The translations under genes were made by a program, and so were the position numbers. Shown here one piece after another: positions 4,563 to 5,137 of a stretch of 5,137 nt of DNA. The notes below the pieces were generated by a model. That model worked only from the letters and a program-made list of their open reading frames with translations, was not told where the DNA came from and did not search any database. The DNA comes from Bacillota bacterium (GTDB lineage Bacteria; Bacillota; Clostridia; Lachnospirales; Lachnospiraceae): assembly GCA_023409835.1 (NCBI GenBank), contig JAEYQV010000013.1, positions 1-5,137 of the forward strand, written 5' to 3'. Every line of letters starts with the position of its first letter. Position 1 is the stretch's first letter.

Positions 4563-5137
4563 TATTATTAGAAATAAAGAATTTTGGTTGATGTTATTGC
4601 TGATGAGCTTTGTAATTATGGCAGGGGTAGTCCTTGCCTTTTTTGTGGACCCCATAGCAGGAGTTCTTCTATTGCTGGTCTCCCTATTATTGGTTACGCT
4701 GGCCGTTATATATACACGTAAACGGTATCGGGATATCCGGGAGCTCTCCGGAAACTTAAGAAGGATTACCGGAGGGGATTATTCGTTGGACATCAGGGAC
4801 AACACGGAGGGAGAGCTCAGCATTCTGAAGAACGATATCTATAAGGTAACCCTGCTTCTTTCCAAACAGGCAGAATTGTTAAGAAAGGAAAAGGAACAAT
4901 TAGGAGATGCCATGTCCGATATCTCTCATCAGCTGAAGACTCCGCTGACCTCCATGCTGGTTATGGCAGAGCTATTAAGTAAGAATGATTTAGAGGCATC
5001 AAAGCGGATCGAATTTACAAGAAGTCTGAAGCAGCAGCTGAAACGGATGGAATGGCTTCTGACCTCTCTGCTAAAGCTGTCTAAGCTGGATGCCGGAACA
5101 GTGGAATTTAAGAAGGAAGCTATATCGGCAGCAGAGC
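4555..5137 (+). CDS. Sensor histidine kinase, N-terminal part (truncated by window edge)
   Basis: The first 194 codons of a membrane sensor kinase, partner of the preceding regulator. The frame opens after a stop at 4531-4533, and its first plausible start is GTG at 4555, 8 nt inside the regulator gene. Two hydrophobic helices lie at about residues 10-30 and 34-53, separated only by a V-D-P-I turn, so there is almost no extracellular sensor domain. The R-K-R-Y-R cluster (55-59) marks the cytoplasmic side. A HAMP-like or coiled linker (about 60-115) includes GGDYSLDI and a Lys/Glu-rich helix. The HisKA dimerisation domain begins near 115 with the phosphoacceptor His125 in DISHQLKTPLTS. The ATP-binding domain is beyond the right edge. 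The short loop suggests an intramembrane-sensing kinase, as in BceS-like systems; that is inference. The start is less certain, because AAGGTGG (4548-4554) abuts the GTG, so initiation may rely on coupling. Confidence 0.92.
   Translation, partial: MISIIRNKEFWLMLLLMSFVIMAGVVLAFFVDPIAGVLLLLVSLLLVTLAVIYTRKRYRDIRELSGNLRRITGGDYSLDIRDNTEGELSILKNDIYKVTLLLSKQAELLRKEKEQLGDAMSDISHQLKTPLTSMLVMAELLSKNDLEASKRIEFTRSLKQQLKRMEWLLTSLLKLSKLDAGTVEFKKEAISAAE

Noticed and set aside
4281..4655. 124-codon minus-strand ORF across the regulator/kinase junction
   Set aside because: It is antisense to two well-supported genes, and the protein shows no domain pattern.

Overview
The window looks like a stretch of chromosome from a moderate-GC Firmicute, most likely a clostridial lineage such as Lachnospiraceae. 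This is inferred from strong AGGAGG-type ribosome binding sites, TTG and GTG starts, near-consensus sigma-A promoters, a DUF2804 protein, Big_2 Ig-like surface modules, and a two-component pair of a type common in those bacteria. No sequence search was possible, so the taxonomic placement is tentative. There is no rRNA, tRNA, insertion sequence, phage gene or CRISPR array.

Layout: (1) At the left edge, on the minus strand, is the first 49 codons of an unrecognised gene with an 11-residue (33-bp) tandem repeat and a strong Shine-Dalgarno (SD) sequence. (2) A 255-bp divergent spacer holds a near-consensus sigma-A promoter (271-299) pointing right. (3) Next comes a 533-residue secreted protein with a signal peptide, two PPC-like beta modules, three Big_2 Ig-like domains and a Pro/Lys/Thr linker before the last one. 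It ends at a GC-rich hairpin terminator. (4) A 202-residue HAD-IIIA phosphatase of the GmhB/HisB-N type follows, with a complete catalytic set and a Cys-His-Cys-Cys zinc site. (5) An extended -10 promoter overlaps its stop codon and leads, through a leader with a perfect hairpin, to a DUF2804 protein of 335 residues. (6) A 70-nt spacer, filled almost exactly by a possible 24-codon ORF, leads to an OmpR/PhoB-type response regulator with a TTG start. The regulator overlaps by 8 nt a sensor histidine kinase that runs off the right edge.

How the genes relate: the secreted protein looks like its own transcription unit. The DUF2804 gene, regulator and kinase are on one strand with no terminator or convincing promoter between them, so they may be cotranscribed from the promoter near 2682-2710. 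The kinase has two membrane helices joined by only a few residues. It is therefore likely to sense events within or at the membrane, often through a partner transporter; any such transporter gene would lie to the right of this window. I see no clearly new multi-gene system here. The most curious points are the 33-bp repeat in the left-edge gene, the small ORF joined exactly to both of its neighbours, and the leader hairpin before the DUF2804 gene.
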